From Cladocopium goreaui (lineage: Eukaryota > Sar > Dinophyceae > Suessiales > Symbiodiniaceae): a stretch of 64,000 nt of DNA. The stretch is from contig CAMXCT020001019.1 in NCBI GenBank assembly GCA_947184155.2, positions 1 through 64,000 on the forward strand, written 5' to 3'. Under the pieces are notes generated by a model, which did not search any database, was not told the origin of the DNA, and saw only the letters and a program-made list of their open reading frames with translations. Positions 47,800-57,978 of the stretch are shown here, one piece after another. Within the stretch, counting starts at the first letter, position 1; every line of letters begins with the position of its first letter. The position numbers were made by a program, and so were the translations under genes.

Positions 47800-47966
47800 T
47801 TATTCTGGTTACAACAAGGAATTTCCTTGAAAAATGTTGAAGCTTGCCAGCCAGTGATTCCAAATGTGTGAGTGAAAATCCAGTGCCAAAGGTCTTATTA
47901 ACATACACCAAACCCATGTGGCGCCTGGCACATCCAAATTCACTTTTTTTCAATGGTAGTGTGAAC

Positions 47967-50057
47967 TCAGGTCAGGTGAGGAGGCAACAATGTAGTCACC
48001 AATCCAGTCTCAGCTTTGTTGAAAATGACAACAGCTGCCAAAAGGTCCAAACTAACAAGATGCAGTTCTGCTTCCTTTGGAACCCATTTGGCAACTTTTT
48101 TCTTCACATTGACTTCTTTCAAAGAAAAAGCCTTCAAGATGGCACAAGTCATGCCATCGCATTCCAACAAATACTCTAAATGGCCACTTCCAAATGGAAA
48201 AGCATCATGTTGTTCTGCAGGCAGTTTATAAAGCACACAATCCCCAATCTTGCAAATATGTCCAGATTTCATTCTGGCAGCATTGCTGGCTTGGCAAAGG
48301 TGATGGCTTTGGGCAATGCCTTGAGCAATCAAATAAGCTTTCAATTTATTGGAAATGGGATGTGGCTCCAAAAAATAAGCTCCCTTTCTGTATGCAGCTT
48401 CTTGTTTCAAATGTGCCAGGTGATCACAAGTCAGTTCTTTCAAGAGTGTGTCTTCATAGCGATTTGTGTTATACAATCCAGAGCCATATCTTCTTGCCAC
48501 TTTGTGCTTCCTCTCCAAAGACCAACAAGAAGGCAGGCCATCAAATTGCTGTAGGGCTTGTTCAAAATGTAGACACCAATGAAATTTGGGCCTCATGCTT
48601 CCAGCCCAACCAGCAGCCTTTGTCAAGGCTAAAGCCTTCTCTACAGCTTGCTGCAATTGTCCAGGCTTAGGCAAATGTTGAGTCGAAGCCACCAACAAAT
48701 CCAAGACATGGCACCATGCCAAATAGACTTGCTTTGGGACATCACATGCTGGTAGGACACAGCAAGTTTCCATAAAGTAAGCCAACACAGGGTAAATGGA
48801 CAACATTTCTGATGCAGACAGCACCATTTTTTCATTCTTTTTGTGGGCCTCCACCTTCTTGGCTTGGAACAATTTGTGAAAAGCAGCACTTCCAGGTAAA
48901 TTTCCAGGCCAAATCCACAGTTGTAAATATTGGCAGAAGGTGCTCCAAATGTTTGGCATGTCTGTTGCCATAGCTTCCAGGGCCCACTGCATGATGTAGC
49001 AAAGAACACCATTGGAACATAAGGCATGCATCCAGTCATGCACATAACCAGTGGCTGGTCTTAACAAACCCAAATCTTCCAAAGGTTTGCTCATCAGAAG
49101 TGCCTGGGGTGAAAATGTGAAGCCACAGGCTTGCTGCCACTTTTTGAATGTGGCTTTGTTTTCAGTATTCTTTTTGATTTCTAACCTTTTCCATGATTGC
49201 AATATCTCCTCATCACTGCAAATATCCAAATCTTCAAAGAGAAGAAATTTGGAAGTGATTTTGTAATCTTCTTCCAAGCTGCTGTTGCCCTGGCTCACTC
49301 CAAAAACATTTTTGCAAAGCTGACACAATCTGGAGCCTGTATCTTGTCTGTTCATAAAAGTTTGCCTTTGTGATGCTCCATCCTGCAAATGAAAGCCCAA
49401 AGTCCAAAAAAGTCGTAAGCATTGATCACCTCTCTTCAAATGTATTCCAGCCAAGGGTGACCCATGTTCATGCAGGAACATTCTCTCCAACAATTTTCTG
49501 ACCAATTGTGAAATACCAGCTTCAACATTGGAAACTTCATTGCTTCTGGCAGCCATCAAAGTGAACCAATTTTTTTCATCAGTCAACACATCAGTACCCA
49601 GCTCAAGCCAGCTGAAATAAAGACACCAAGTCTTTCTAGCTGTGCTACTGAGTTGGTTTCCAGGGTGCAACTCATCTGCATACAGAATGCCTTGCCATGG
49701 TCTTTGGAAACTGGATGGCCTTTGGTTGTGCTTGCCAAGCAAAAGCTGAAAGAAATATCCTCCTTCAGCAAACATTCCTTGTAGAAATGTAGGCAAGTTG
49801 AGCATAGGAATTCTTTTCCTTCCACCAGAGATGGTAATGACTTCCACATCTTCTATCAATTGTCCATAACTGGATAAGTCTTGCAAAGTCACATCCACAG
49901 CTTGCTTGATGTTCTTTCTGCTATGAAGTTCAGGACAGCCTTCCTTTTGCACCAAATTTAAAACTTGCTCCAAAGCTGAACAACTCAAGTATGGTAACTT
50001 TCGCCTAAAGGTCTCTAACCTTCTTAGCTTGGCAGCTCTGGTGTTCTCATCTTCCAT
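47967..50057 (-). CDS. Tnp2/CMC-like DDE transposase (696 codons)
   Basis: ATG at 50057. Candidate catalytic residues in the spacing of Tnp2-like transposases: D128 in GILYADELHPGNQLSS, followed by KTWCLYFSWLELG; D211 in HLKRGDQCLRLFWTLGF, followed by a Cys pair SRLCQLCKN; D341 with MH in GYVHDWMHALCSNG; E515 in SMRPKFHWCLHFEQALQQF...WSLERKHKV. Such enzymes cut at the element ends and rejoin them elsewhere in the nucleus. The frame is uninterrupted over its whole length, longer than expected for a decayed gene, so the transposon may be young. Family call rests on motifs only. Confidence 0.65.
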   Translation of the reverse strand: MEDENTRAAKLRRLETFRRKLPYLSCSALEQVLNLVQKEGCPELHSRKNIKQAVDVTLQDLSSYGQLIEDVEVITISGGRKRIPMLNLPTFLQGMFAEGGYFFQLLLGKHNQRPSSFQRPWQGILYADELHPGNQLSSTARKTWCLYFSWLELGTDVLTDEKNWFTLMAARSNEVSNVEAGISQLVRKLLERMFLHEHGSPLAGIHLKRGDQCLRLFWTLGFHLQDGASQRQTFMNRQDTGSRLCQLCKNVFGVSQGNSSLEEDYKITSKFLLFEDLDICSDEEILQSWKRLEIKKNTENKATFKKWQQACGFTFSPQALLMSKPLEDLGLLRPATGYVHDWMHALCSNGVLCYIMQWALEAMATDMPNIWSTFCQYLQLWIWPGNLPGSAAFHKLFQAKKVEAHKKNEKMVLSASEMLSIYPVLAYFMETCCVLPACDVPKQVYLAWCHVLDLLVASTQHLPKPGQLQQAVEKALALTKAAGWAGSMRPKFHWCLHFEQALQQFDGLPSCWSLERKHKVARRYGSGLYNTNRYEDTLLKELTCDHLAHLKQEAAYRKGAYFLEPHPISNKLKAYLIAQGIAQSHHLCQASNAARMKSGHICKIGDCVLYKLPAEQHDAFPFGSGHLEYLLECDGMTCAILKAFSLKEVNVKKKVAKWVPKEAELHLVSLDLLAAVVIFNKAETGLVTTLLPPHLT

Positions 50058-50506
50058 CTATCCATGGCTGGACCCAAAGTGTGTTCTGATGTTGGGTTAG
50101 CAGTTGTCTAAATTTGAATGTCTCTCATATCTTCTGAAAAAAATGTTTGTTCTGGTACATGTATATACATAAGTCATCAAGCTATCATATTTTGCACCTG
50201 TGAACAAAATAAATCATGAACTGGCAGTCCTTGAACCATATGGTCTAGCTGATGCAACCACAATCAAAGTTGGTTCAACATAGTGTGGCAGGCAACCAGC
50301 CTTGTGCAGGCTCCAAGTGACAAAAGCAAATAGCCTTTTGGAGGCTCCCTATACCCAGAGCACCCTGAGCTGTCTTGACCTTTTTTTTCCCACAGTTCAG
50401 ATCACAAGTCTTCCAACATGCCTTGCTTGAGCAAAAACACTGTGCAACCTTAGTGGCTACATCACTGCCATGACATGGCAGCCCTGCACAGATTTCAAAC
50501 AAGCTT
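50058..50506. other. Transposon spacer with two hairpin motifs
   Basis: 449 bp; AGCC-N-GGCTCC motifs at 50297-50313 and 50332-50348. A 75-codon open stretch (50502-50275) is Cys-rich (FEICAGLPCHGSDVATKVAQ) and could be a downstream exon, but no case can be made. Confidence 0.5.
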
Positions 50507-51934
50507 CTATTTGTAAATCTTTCCCCTCTTTGCTTGGTCCTTCTTCCACTTCAAGTAATCTGCTCTTCCATGGAATCTCTGGCCCTTGAAGGTTGGATTA
50601 CGACATGTTTCACATCCAGCAGCACTGCCTCTGCATCGGAGGCAACCCAATATCTTTTTCTTAGAGGCTGAGCTTTTGCTGGTGGAGCTTCCTTTGTTCT
50701 CACCAGAAGCTGGTTTGGCAGCTGGCCTTTTCATAGAGGTTTGGGGAGCTGACACTTTGGCACTTGCAGGTCTCTTCAACAAGATGTCCATGGCTTCTTT
50801 CTCATAATCTTCCAACCCTTTTTTTTCTTTTGGCTTTGTCTGACAATCATCCATAGTGACATCATCCATAGTGACATCATTGCTTTCTTCATTGTTTTTT
50901 TCTTGGTTCACATTCTCTTGGTCCAAAGGCTTGCCATTCTTTCCAGGCTCATTGGTCAATGCCAATGCCCTTTTTGGAGGTGAGGATGCCTGGCCCATCT
51001 GTTGCTTCTCTTTCATGATGTCCAATGCACTCACACTGGATGGCAATGCTTTCTTTGGACTGGCCTGCTGGTTGAAGAAGGTCAGCTTCATGCCTTGGGC
51101 AGAAGAAGCTGAAGGCTCTGCCAAGGGCTTGTGTACCAAATCTCTCAAAGCCTGCATGAAGTCAGCAGGGAATCCATGAGCTGAAGAAGATTGCTTCCCT
51201 TGCAATCTTGTCCTGGAATTCTTGCTCAAATTCGAGTTTGTGCTTCTGACACATACCTGACTGGCAATTTCTGGGAGTTGAGGCAAAGTTTTGAGACTTG
51301 GCTTTTCTTCACCATAGACTTTCCCTAACCAATCTTGTCCCAGGTCTGTGGGCAGCTCTGGGTAAACCTTCAGAGGTGCAACTTTGGATTGAATTTTGCT
51401 GGCTTGAAACAAGCTGGTGAATTGCGTAGCCAGCATGTAGGTGTAATCACCATCTGGCATCTGCATCCCATGCCACAACATAGATTGCACTAGCAAGGCC
51501 ACACAATACCTTTTGGTATCTTCTTTGATGGAAGTCAATCCCAACAACCTCAGCCTTTGTACAATCAAGTGTGGAGCTTTGGTAATCTCTCCAGTCATAA
51601 GTTGCTGGATCTCAGCTTCTGTCAGGTAGGCAGGAACATTCACCAAGCTTTGAGGGCTTTTCACTATCTTGCTTCCCTTGGATCCTTCTCCTCCTTCAGC
51701 AGCTCTTTCCATGATTTTGTCTTGAAGCCATTGCTTCTTGGTATCTTCCAAAGAACTCTTTGTGATAGCCTCCAGCATGCTGACATAATCAGATGCCAAC
51801 AAATTGGTGCTGCAGTCAATCTTCTTCAGCAAAGCTACCAACAAACTCTCTTGTAGTGCAGGTGCACTCTTGAAAGCCAGCAACTTCTCAACATCTTGAA
51901 GCTCCTTGATAAAGTCTTTGGATGTCCAAGCCAT
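50507..51934 (-). CDS. Transposon protein with C-terminal Cys motif (475 codons), unknown
   Basis: ATG at 51934 (MAWTSKDFIKELQDVEKLLA). Helical first half (1-210), a Ser/Lys/Gln-rich middle, an acidic repeat (DDVTMDDVTMDD, about 350-362), two MKRPA/LKRPA basic motifs, and a C-terminal block CLRCRGSAAGCETCRNPTFK with four cysteines as CxxC...CxxC, followed by a basic end (KWKKDQAKRGKIYK). The Cys block suggests zinc binding and the basic motifs nuclear entry or DNA binding, as in accessory proteins (TnpA-like) of large transposons. No family recognised. Same strand as, and upstream of, the transposase. Confidence 0.6.
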   Translation of the reverse strand: MAWTSKDFIKELQDVEKLLAFKSAPALQESLLVALLKKIDCSTNLLASDYVSMLEAITKSSLEDTKKQWLQDKIMERAAEGGEGSKGSKIVKSPQSLVNVPAYLTEAEIQQLMTGEITKAPHLIVQRLRLLGLTSIKEDTKRYCVALLVQSMLWHGMQMPDGDYTYMLATQFTSLFQASKIQSKVAPLKVYPELPTDLGQDWLGKVYGEEKPSLKTLPQLPEIASQVCVRSTNSNLSKNSRTRLQGKQSSSAHGFPADFMQALRDLVHKPLAEPSASSAQGMKLTFFNQQASPKKALPSSVSALDIMKEKQQMGQASSPPKRALALTNEPGKNGKPLDQENVNQEKNNEESNDVTMDDVTMDDCQTKPKEKKGLEDYEKEAMDILLKRPASAKVSAPQTSMKRPAAKPASGENKGSSTSKSSASKKKILGCLRCRGSAAGCETCRNPTFKGQRFHGRADYLKWKKDQAKRGKIYK

Positions 51935-52640
51935 GGCAGAAGTCTAGCAATGGAAGCAATATTGTATTTGTTGTGATTGTTGGTAAATTTGATTTGGTTT
52001 TCATGCCTAGATTGATTTTTGCAATAGACATTGTGGAGCAGCCATCTCGGGATATCTGTTTGCAACCAAAACATATCTGCAGCAGCAACAGTGAGGAAAT
52101 CAAGTAGCCAATAATGGCTCACTGCAAGAACATGCCATCATAGGAGCACAACTGACCAAAATCCAAGCTCTATGCAGAATTATGTTTCAATCCAGCATTT
52201 GTATGCTCTCAAACTGTTAAGTTGCCAAGCATGCAGCCAATGGCTCATCTACAACTATAATATGTGTATATATGAAATAGGATTGTTTAGTACTCTGGTA
52301 ATCAGAATAGAATAAAGAAGAAGAACAAAACATATATTTAATTTATAGATTTGGTACATGCAGTTCCAAGAAAATGTGATAATTGTTATGTGCACATACA
52401 ATGACTTACAATCAAGATAGTATATCTATATATGTACAAAAAATATATGTATATATTTTAGTACAAAATGAATTATATTTGAATATTTAATAGTGTCTTA
52501 TATTATATCAAAGTTTTGTTTTACTTGTAACTTTATATATATATATATGTAATATTTAACTTAGTTTACTGAATTAGTAATTGAATTACTAAATATTAAA
52601 TTCAACAAATTGACTTGATGTTTATAGTATTTGAAAATGA
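51935..52640. other. Transposon AT-rich spacer
   Basis: No gene; many TATATA runs between 52250 and 52560. Confidence 0.7.
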
Positions 52641-52650
52641 ACTTAGTGAA

Positions 52651-52905
52651 CTGAATTGGTTTTTAATGTATTAAGATCAATTCAGCATATTGAATTGGTT
52701 TGCAAAATATAGCAAAACCAATTCAGTGTACTGAATTGGTTTGCAAAATATAACAAAACCAATTCAGTGTACTGAATTGGTTTGCAAAATATAACAAAAC
52801 CAATTCAGTGTACTGAATTGGTTTGCAAAATATAACAAAACCAATTCAGTATACTGAATTGGTTTGCAAAATATAGCATAACAAATCCAGTGTACTGAAT
52901 TGAAG
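52651..52905. repeat. 41-bp tandem repeat with a 22-bp palindrome, about 5.5 copies
   Basis: Each unit contains CCAATTCAGTGTACTGAATT, closed by GG to make the palindrome, followed by TTTGCAAAATATAACAAAA. Looks like a multi-site protein-binding array, placed near the middle of the transposon. Confidence 0.92.
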
Positions 52906-52927
52906 TTGTTTATACACAATATCTAAG

Positions 52928-53134
52928 TCAACAAACTAAAATGATTAATTTTAAATCCATGCTGCATATATTGCAGTCGAGAATCTCTTCTACATCTGCT
53001 CCAAACAGAAAGAACAACTTGTCCACTGGCTCAGTGATGGGGAAGCACTGGAAGAAACAATTCCACTTAGCCATGTGGAATGGAGTGTTCAGCTCCTGCT
53101 TGGTCTCTGGGCTCATCTGTTTAAAGGTATCCAT
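52928..53134 (-). CDS. Small candidate ORF, unknown (68 codons)
   Basis: MDTFKQMSPETKQELNTPFH... with an ATG start, next to the palindromic array and on the same strand as the other transposon genes. The open frame extends upstream of the ATG to about 53170. Residue mix is protein-like, but nothing is recognised and it could be one exon of a larger gene. Confidence 0.3.
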   Translation of the reverse strand: MDTFKQMSPETKQELNTPFHMAKWNCFFQCFPITEPVDKLFFLFGADVEEILDCNICSMDLKLIILVC

Positions 53135-53195
53135 GGCTGAGTGGGCGGAAGAATTCGTGCTGGAATCTTGTACATGTGATGAAGCATGTCATTGA

Positions 53196-53925
53196 TGCCA
53201 ACTCTTGTTCATTTACTCGCATCACATTCATTAGTACTCTATCATTCTTGAACCAAGAACTGAAAATATAAAACAAAATGAATGCTAATGTCATCCATGC
53301 AAAGTCATGTCAACAAACAACCAAACAATTCAAGTTCAAGCAGCCATTAATGGCTCCATGACAAACCCAAACCATGTGTTTCCATGATCAATCAGCCTCC
53401 AGGGCTCCATGCACTGACAGGTAGGCAGCTTCCTATCATATATTAGTTTGCAAACCTTGCATTATGATTTATATTTTTTTATTCATTGATTTGCTATAGT
53501 TACAAAGAACCAACATCAATCACTTCTGGTCTTGGCAGGACACATCCACCCAGCACTTTTTCTCAGGATTCTTGGCAACATGCTGTGACATATTTGCAAA
53601 AAAGACCTCTGGTGGAATGTTCATCACCAGGATGATTGTCTCAAATCATTTAGTCTGAGCACCAAGGGAACATGCTGTCAAAACCACGGGTCCTCAGAGT
53701 ATAGATATGGTTGTCAACCAAGGTCCTCATCTGTGGATCCTGCAAGTACCTGAACTGACATCCCCATTGGGTCAAGACAAATTCTATTCACCATTTTTTC
53801 TCATTTATTTGTCAAGAAAAAAACTAAAATCATCACCAAGTTGCAAAGCCACCAGCTGCTCTGCCTTCTGCCAATCCTGCTGGATGTAAGCCTCAGGGAT
53901 ACAGCTTGAAGGTTTGCAAAATACA
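53196..53925. other. Transposon spacer with hairpin motifs
   Basis: Copies of the AGCC-N-GGCTCC motif at 53340-53357 and 53393-53406. No gene seen. Confidence 0.6.
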
Positions 53926-54681
53926 TTACACACAAGCACAACATGAACAACACATGCAGCCCACAGGGCTCAACATGCACCATGAATGCAGCTGGGCAAC
54001 TGCCAGCAAAGGAACCATGTAGTTCTTCCATCCAGTGGGGACTTTGGCTCCAGACTGACCTGCAATCCACTGGGCAGAGGGTGAAGACTTTCCCTTGCCC
54101 TGCTCACCTTCCTCAGCAGGCTTACCTTTGCCATAAGGCCCAAGATCTGGCACTCTTGGAGGAGGAGGTGGCAATAGTGGCATGCCCTTACCTTCAGCAC
54201 AAACAGAAGATGGTGCAGGCTCCAGCAAGTCCTGGCCATGCTTCTTCTCAAGGTGTTGTTGCAGTTCCAACTGCAGTTGATCAGCCTGCATCTTCAACTT
54301 TTCATTCTCCTGCTTCAAGTTTGTGTTCTCCACCTTGAGCTCCTGGTTCTGTCGCAGCACAGCTTCATACCTTTGCAGGGGTGAGTAAGTCATCTGGGGG
54401 ACAAAGACACTAGCTCCAGTCAGGATCCAATTGGCTGCTGTCTGGCTCTGGTGCGGTATGAAGATGTCACCAGAAGGAGACATGTTGACATCTGCAATCC
54501 TTGCCAAGCACCTCAGATTGCTCCAGCTGCCACCATCCTCCACATAGTGATCGCTCACATACCAGCAGGCTTGCTTGGGCCCATGCTTGGTGTACCACAT
54601 CCAAAGGTCCTGGTCCACCTTCTTCAAGGGATAGGTCCCATTGACCATGAAGTCTGCCAACTTCCAGGTCCCAGTGAGCAC
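53926..54681 (-). CDS. Transposon coiled-coil protein, unknown (251 codons)
   Basis: The open frame starts without an ATG at 54681 (first Met at residue 12), so an upstream exon is likely. Residues 1-110 look globular (MWYTKHGPKQACWYVSDHYV). Residues 118-165 form a strong coiled coil (EAVLRQNQELKVENTNLKQE and on), followed by a Pro-rich part with PPPPPP and a hydrophobic Cys-rich end. The last residues overlap a hairpin motif at 53956-53971 and may not be native. Oligomerisation is the only role that can be inferred. Confidence 0.5.
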   Translation of the reverse strand: MLTGTWKLADFMVNGTYPLKKVDQDLWMWYTKHGPKQACWYVSDHYVEDGGSWSNLRCLARIADVNMSPSGDIFIPHQSQTAANWILTGASVFVPQMTYSPLQRYEAVLRQNQELKVENTNLKQENEKLKMQADQLQLELQQHLEKKHGQDLLEPAPSSVCAEGKGMPLLPPPPPRVPDLGPYGKGKPAEEGEQGKGKSSPSAQWIAGQSGAKVPTGWKNYMVPLLAVAQLHSWCMLSPVGCMCCSCCACV

Positions 54682-55046
54682 TTTCGAGATGCTCCTTGGT
54701 TTGTGCAGAAGTGAGACTGCTGAGGATACTACCTATCATTATTGTCAACCCAACCTACTTACAATCAAGCAGCTTACAACAAGATCATGAAATCAAACAG
54801 CCCTGAGGCTCCATGCCACCAAACATGAATTGCAAGCATAAACCATGGACAACCTAATGAGCAGCCTTACAAGGCTCAAGCCTATCCATGCAATTAAACT
54901 GCCAACTGTTCCATATGTTCCTATGCACCATGAGGAAACATAACCTTCAGCTATACAATACAAATTTTAGCATATATTGAACTTCATATTCCACACAGCC
55001 ACAGACAATTAGCATCTTTTTTGACCCAGCCATTGCCCAAGACATT
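54682..55046. other. Transposon spacer with hairpin motifs
   Basis: Motif copies at 54797-54812 and 54861-54877. No gene. Confidence 0.6.
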
Positions 55047-55604
55047 CTAGTCAGAGATAGGCTTGACAAACTTACCACTCTTGTTGTAAGATCTCTTTGC
55101 ACCTTCTGCACATGTGGAGCAGTCAGCTTCCAAATATTCCAAACATTTCTGCACATTGGAAGCTTCTAGAAGGATAGCCACATCAGCATGTTTGCTGGAA
55201 GGCCACATGGCAGTCAAACTTCCAAAGTCATCTGGCAAAGTCACCACAACAGATGCCTCTGATAATTTCCCACATTCTTTCTTCTGCTTCTTCTTTGGTC
55301 TCTGCTCTTCACTTCCAAACAATGACTCAGCACCTTCTCCTTGGCCTTCAGCCATGGTCTCCTTCTCCAAGCTTTCGGCATGTACCAAGGACACCAAATT
55401 CATGAGCCTTGGTCCTGCTGACAAGGACAAATTCTTTTTCTTGCAATCAGGACACACCAGCTTGGTTATGCTGTGGTGAGAAGGTCGAAGCTTCAGAAAG
55501 GTCTGGTTGTCAGCATTGGTCAGCAGCAAATCTTCAGGGATCACCACATTGATGCCTTTCCATTGGATGGCTGTCAGCTGCTTGATTTCCAAGGCCATGG
55601 GCAA
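55047..55604 (-). CDS. Transposon protein with CxxC and nuclear-signal-like motif, unknown
   Basis: True ATG is probably residue 3 (MALEIKQLTAIQWKG, 55598). CPDCKKK at about residue 50, a basic RPKKKQKK at about 102-109 that would serve as a nuclear signal, and a C-terminal helical segment with YLEADCSTCAEGAKRSYNK holding another CxxC. 185 codons, uninterrupted. Lies between two spacers that both carry the hairpin motif. No family is recognised. Confidence 0.55.
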   Translation of the reverse strand: MPMALEIKQLTAIQWKGINVVIPEDLLLTNADNQTFLKLRPSHHSITKLVCPDCKKKNLSLSAGPRLMNLVSLVHAESLEKETMAEGQGEGAESLFGSEEQRPKKKQKKECGKLSEASVVVTLPDDFGSLTAMWPSSKHADVAILLEASNVQKCLEYLEADCSTCAEGAKRSYNKSGKFVKPISD

Positions 55605-55823
55605 GGAGAGGAACAGCTAAAACCTTTGGGGCAAATTTGAGAAGCCACATTGTTTCCAAGTGCAACATGCAATGACAACCATGGCAATGTACAAAGGACA
55701 ATACACAAAAGCAACATCAAACAGCCTTCCAAGGCTCTCACACACACAGAGATTCCAATTCATTTGTGCTGATGTTGTTTTCTCATCTTCCTCTGTCCTT
55801 GCAATTGGTGAAACTGTGAAACA

Positions 55824-57978
55824 TCATCTCTTGGCTTTTTTGCCACTGCTACTTTTGGCAGCTGCTCCAGCAGTGGCACCTGACTCTCCTTCCTTCTTTT
55901 TTCTTTTCTTGGCCAACATCTCTGACTCACACAACAGCAAATCTCCTGGCTCCAAATCTTTGGTATTCACATAGCAAGGCAGCTCCAAGCTGCCACATTG
56001 TTTCTTTTCCAATTGCATGTTGACCAACTCCTCATCCATGGTGGGCTTCACATACCAAAATGGTACAAGTACAGTTTTGTCATCCACCTTGTCAAATTCA
56101 GAGATCATCTTGGGGGCATTCACTCCAAATTTTCCCACCATGACTTTCACCTTGTCTTTGTCCTGGTCCTTGACATGGAACAAGGATCCATAAGGTTTGA
56201 GAACCAAAGATCCAGCAGCAAAATGCTGCAGGGCACAGACTCCCACTGGATTTGCCACAAAGCCAATTGCTTTGGCATTTACAGGGCCAGTCATGAAAGC
56301 CTTGTGCAATTGCATCTGGGTTGAATGCAATTGGATGCTTTCTTGGATACCAGTGTGCTTGTACACCAGCTGCTTTTCCGCAATGTCATCAGCCAATAGA
56401 ATTTGCATAGTCTTCTTGCTTTTTCTCCAATCTTTCAATTGATCTCCCAAAGGCACCACCAAGGTATCAGCAGCCCCAACCAGTGGTACATGTTCAAACC
56501 TCAGTGGACCAAGGGCTTGCGCAAGTTGTGGAAAAGTAAGCACCACCCCCAAAAAGCAAACTTTCACCCCAAAAATATCCAAGGAACTTAGCTCCAGCAA
56601 GGGTCACTTCCATGAGCTGATAAATGGTGCTGCCCACCTTGGGATTCTGGTAATTGCTCCCAATCTCCAGATGTTGGTTCTGCAGCAATGCCACTGCAAC
56701 AGGATCAGGCTGCAACAAGTCTTGGAAAGCTTCCTGGCTTCCTGCTGCACCAGGACTTGGTGCATCACCACTGTCTTGACTGGAGATGTCAGGAGGGCAA
56801 AGCATTTCAGAAGCAAATTGGTCTCTGATGTCTTCCAAAGATTTCCAGGTCTTGCTCTCCCTGCCCATTTTTTGTTTCTGGCAAATGAAAAGCACCACTC
56901 TGATACAAAGACGACCAAAAACATGCAGCCTCTTCAGCTCTTCCAAGTGTTTGGCCTTTTCCACTAAAGACCAACTGTTTGCTAGCAATTTCTCTGCATC
57001 TTGGAGCTCAGCTTTGCATTTTGTTTTCAAGCGATCAAAATCACTCTTCACCAACAGCTTGCTGATCTTGTCCACAATCTTGCTGGATGTCAACTGAGCA
57101 GCAAGCACAGCCACCCTGAAGCATGGCAATAAATTGCCACTGACCTTGAAGTCATAGTGAGTCAACAGCTTCATGAACTCTTCACCCAGCAAAGCGCTTT
57201 CTCCAAATTGTTTGCTAAAAGCAACCAGAAAGGTTGCCAGGGGCATCTGCTCTCCCCCAGTGTACAATTTAGCAAAGTGTGCTATTTCATCCAAATAGTC
57301 TTTGCATTGAGGCTCACCCATGGCAGTCTGGGCCACAGCAGCTTCCAATGTCTTTCCCAACTGGATATATTTACTGATGGTGGCCAAGCATTCCAACTCA
57401 GTGGCAGCCACTTGTGCACTGTTGCTGCTGTTCAATGCAGCAGAGTACAGCAAGGGCAGTGTAGGGAAATTTTCTTCCAAGCATTCAGACAAGATCAACC
57501 ATTTCCAGCCATTCTCCAAAATGCCTTTCAAAGATTCATTCGAAACTCCACACATGGCTTTTGCCTTCAAAAAACTGGTGCTGTGTGAAGCTCCAACTGT
57601 CAAGTACAGTTCATCTCCTTGGACAGGTGCCAGAACCTGAGGAAATTGCTCCACCAGCACCCTGTTGGCTTCAATTTGCTCTTGCCTTTTGGCCATCTTG
57701 CTAGACAGGCCAAAAGCCACTGAAGAACTTTCCAAGAGATCCTGTCTGAACCCCTGGCTCATCAATTTTTCACCCTTTGCTAAAACATCATGCCCATTGA
57801 GCATTGCTCCACCGCGGTTACTAGGATGCACCAGGAGTTTGCCAGGAGGGACAACTTGGTGGGATGCAAGGCCATGCTTCAACCAAAGCTGGTTCAGCAG
57901 CACCATCTTCAAGTTCACTGGCTCATTGGAACCAATGATAGCAGCAGCTTCAGCTTTCACTGGATCACTCAAAGCCAT
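55824..57978 (-). CDS. Large transposon protein in two overlapping frames, unknown
   Basis: The upstream frame (57978-56494, ATG start MALSDPVKAEAAAIIGSNEP, 494 codons) is helical and ends soon after YQLMEVTLAGAKFLGYFWG. The downstream frame (56600-55824) continues with LRFEHVPLVGAADTLVVPLG to a basic C-terminus, KKAKR. They overlap by about 100 bases and probably form one protein of some 735 residues, interrupted by a frameshift or a short unrecognised intron near 56550. No motif of known enzymes; a cluster of Lys residues at the end suggests nuclear location. Confidence 0.5.
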
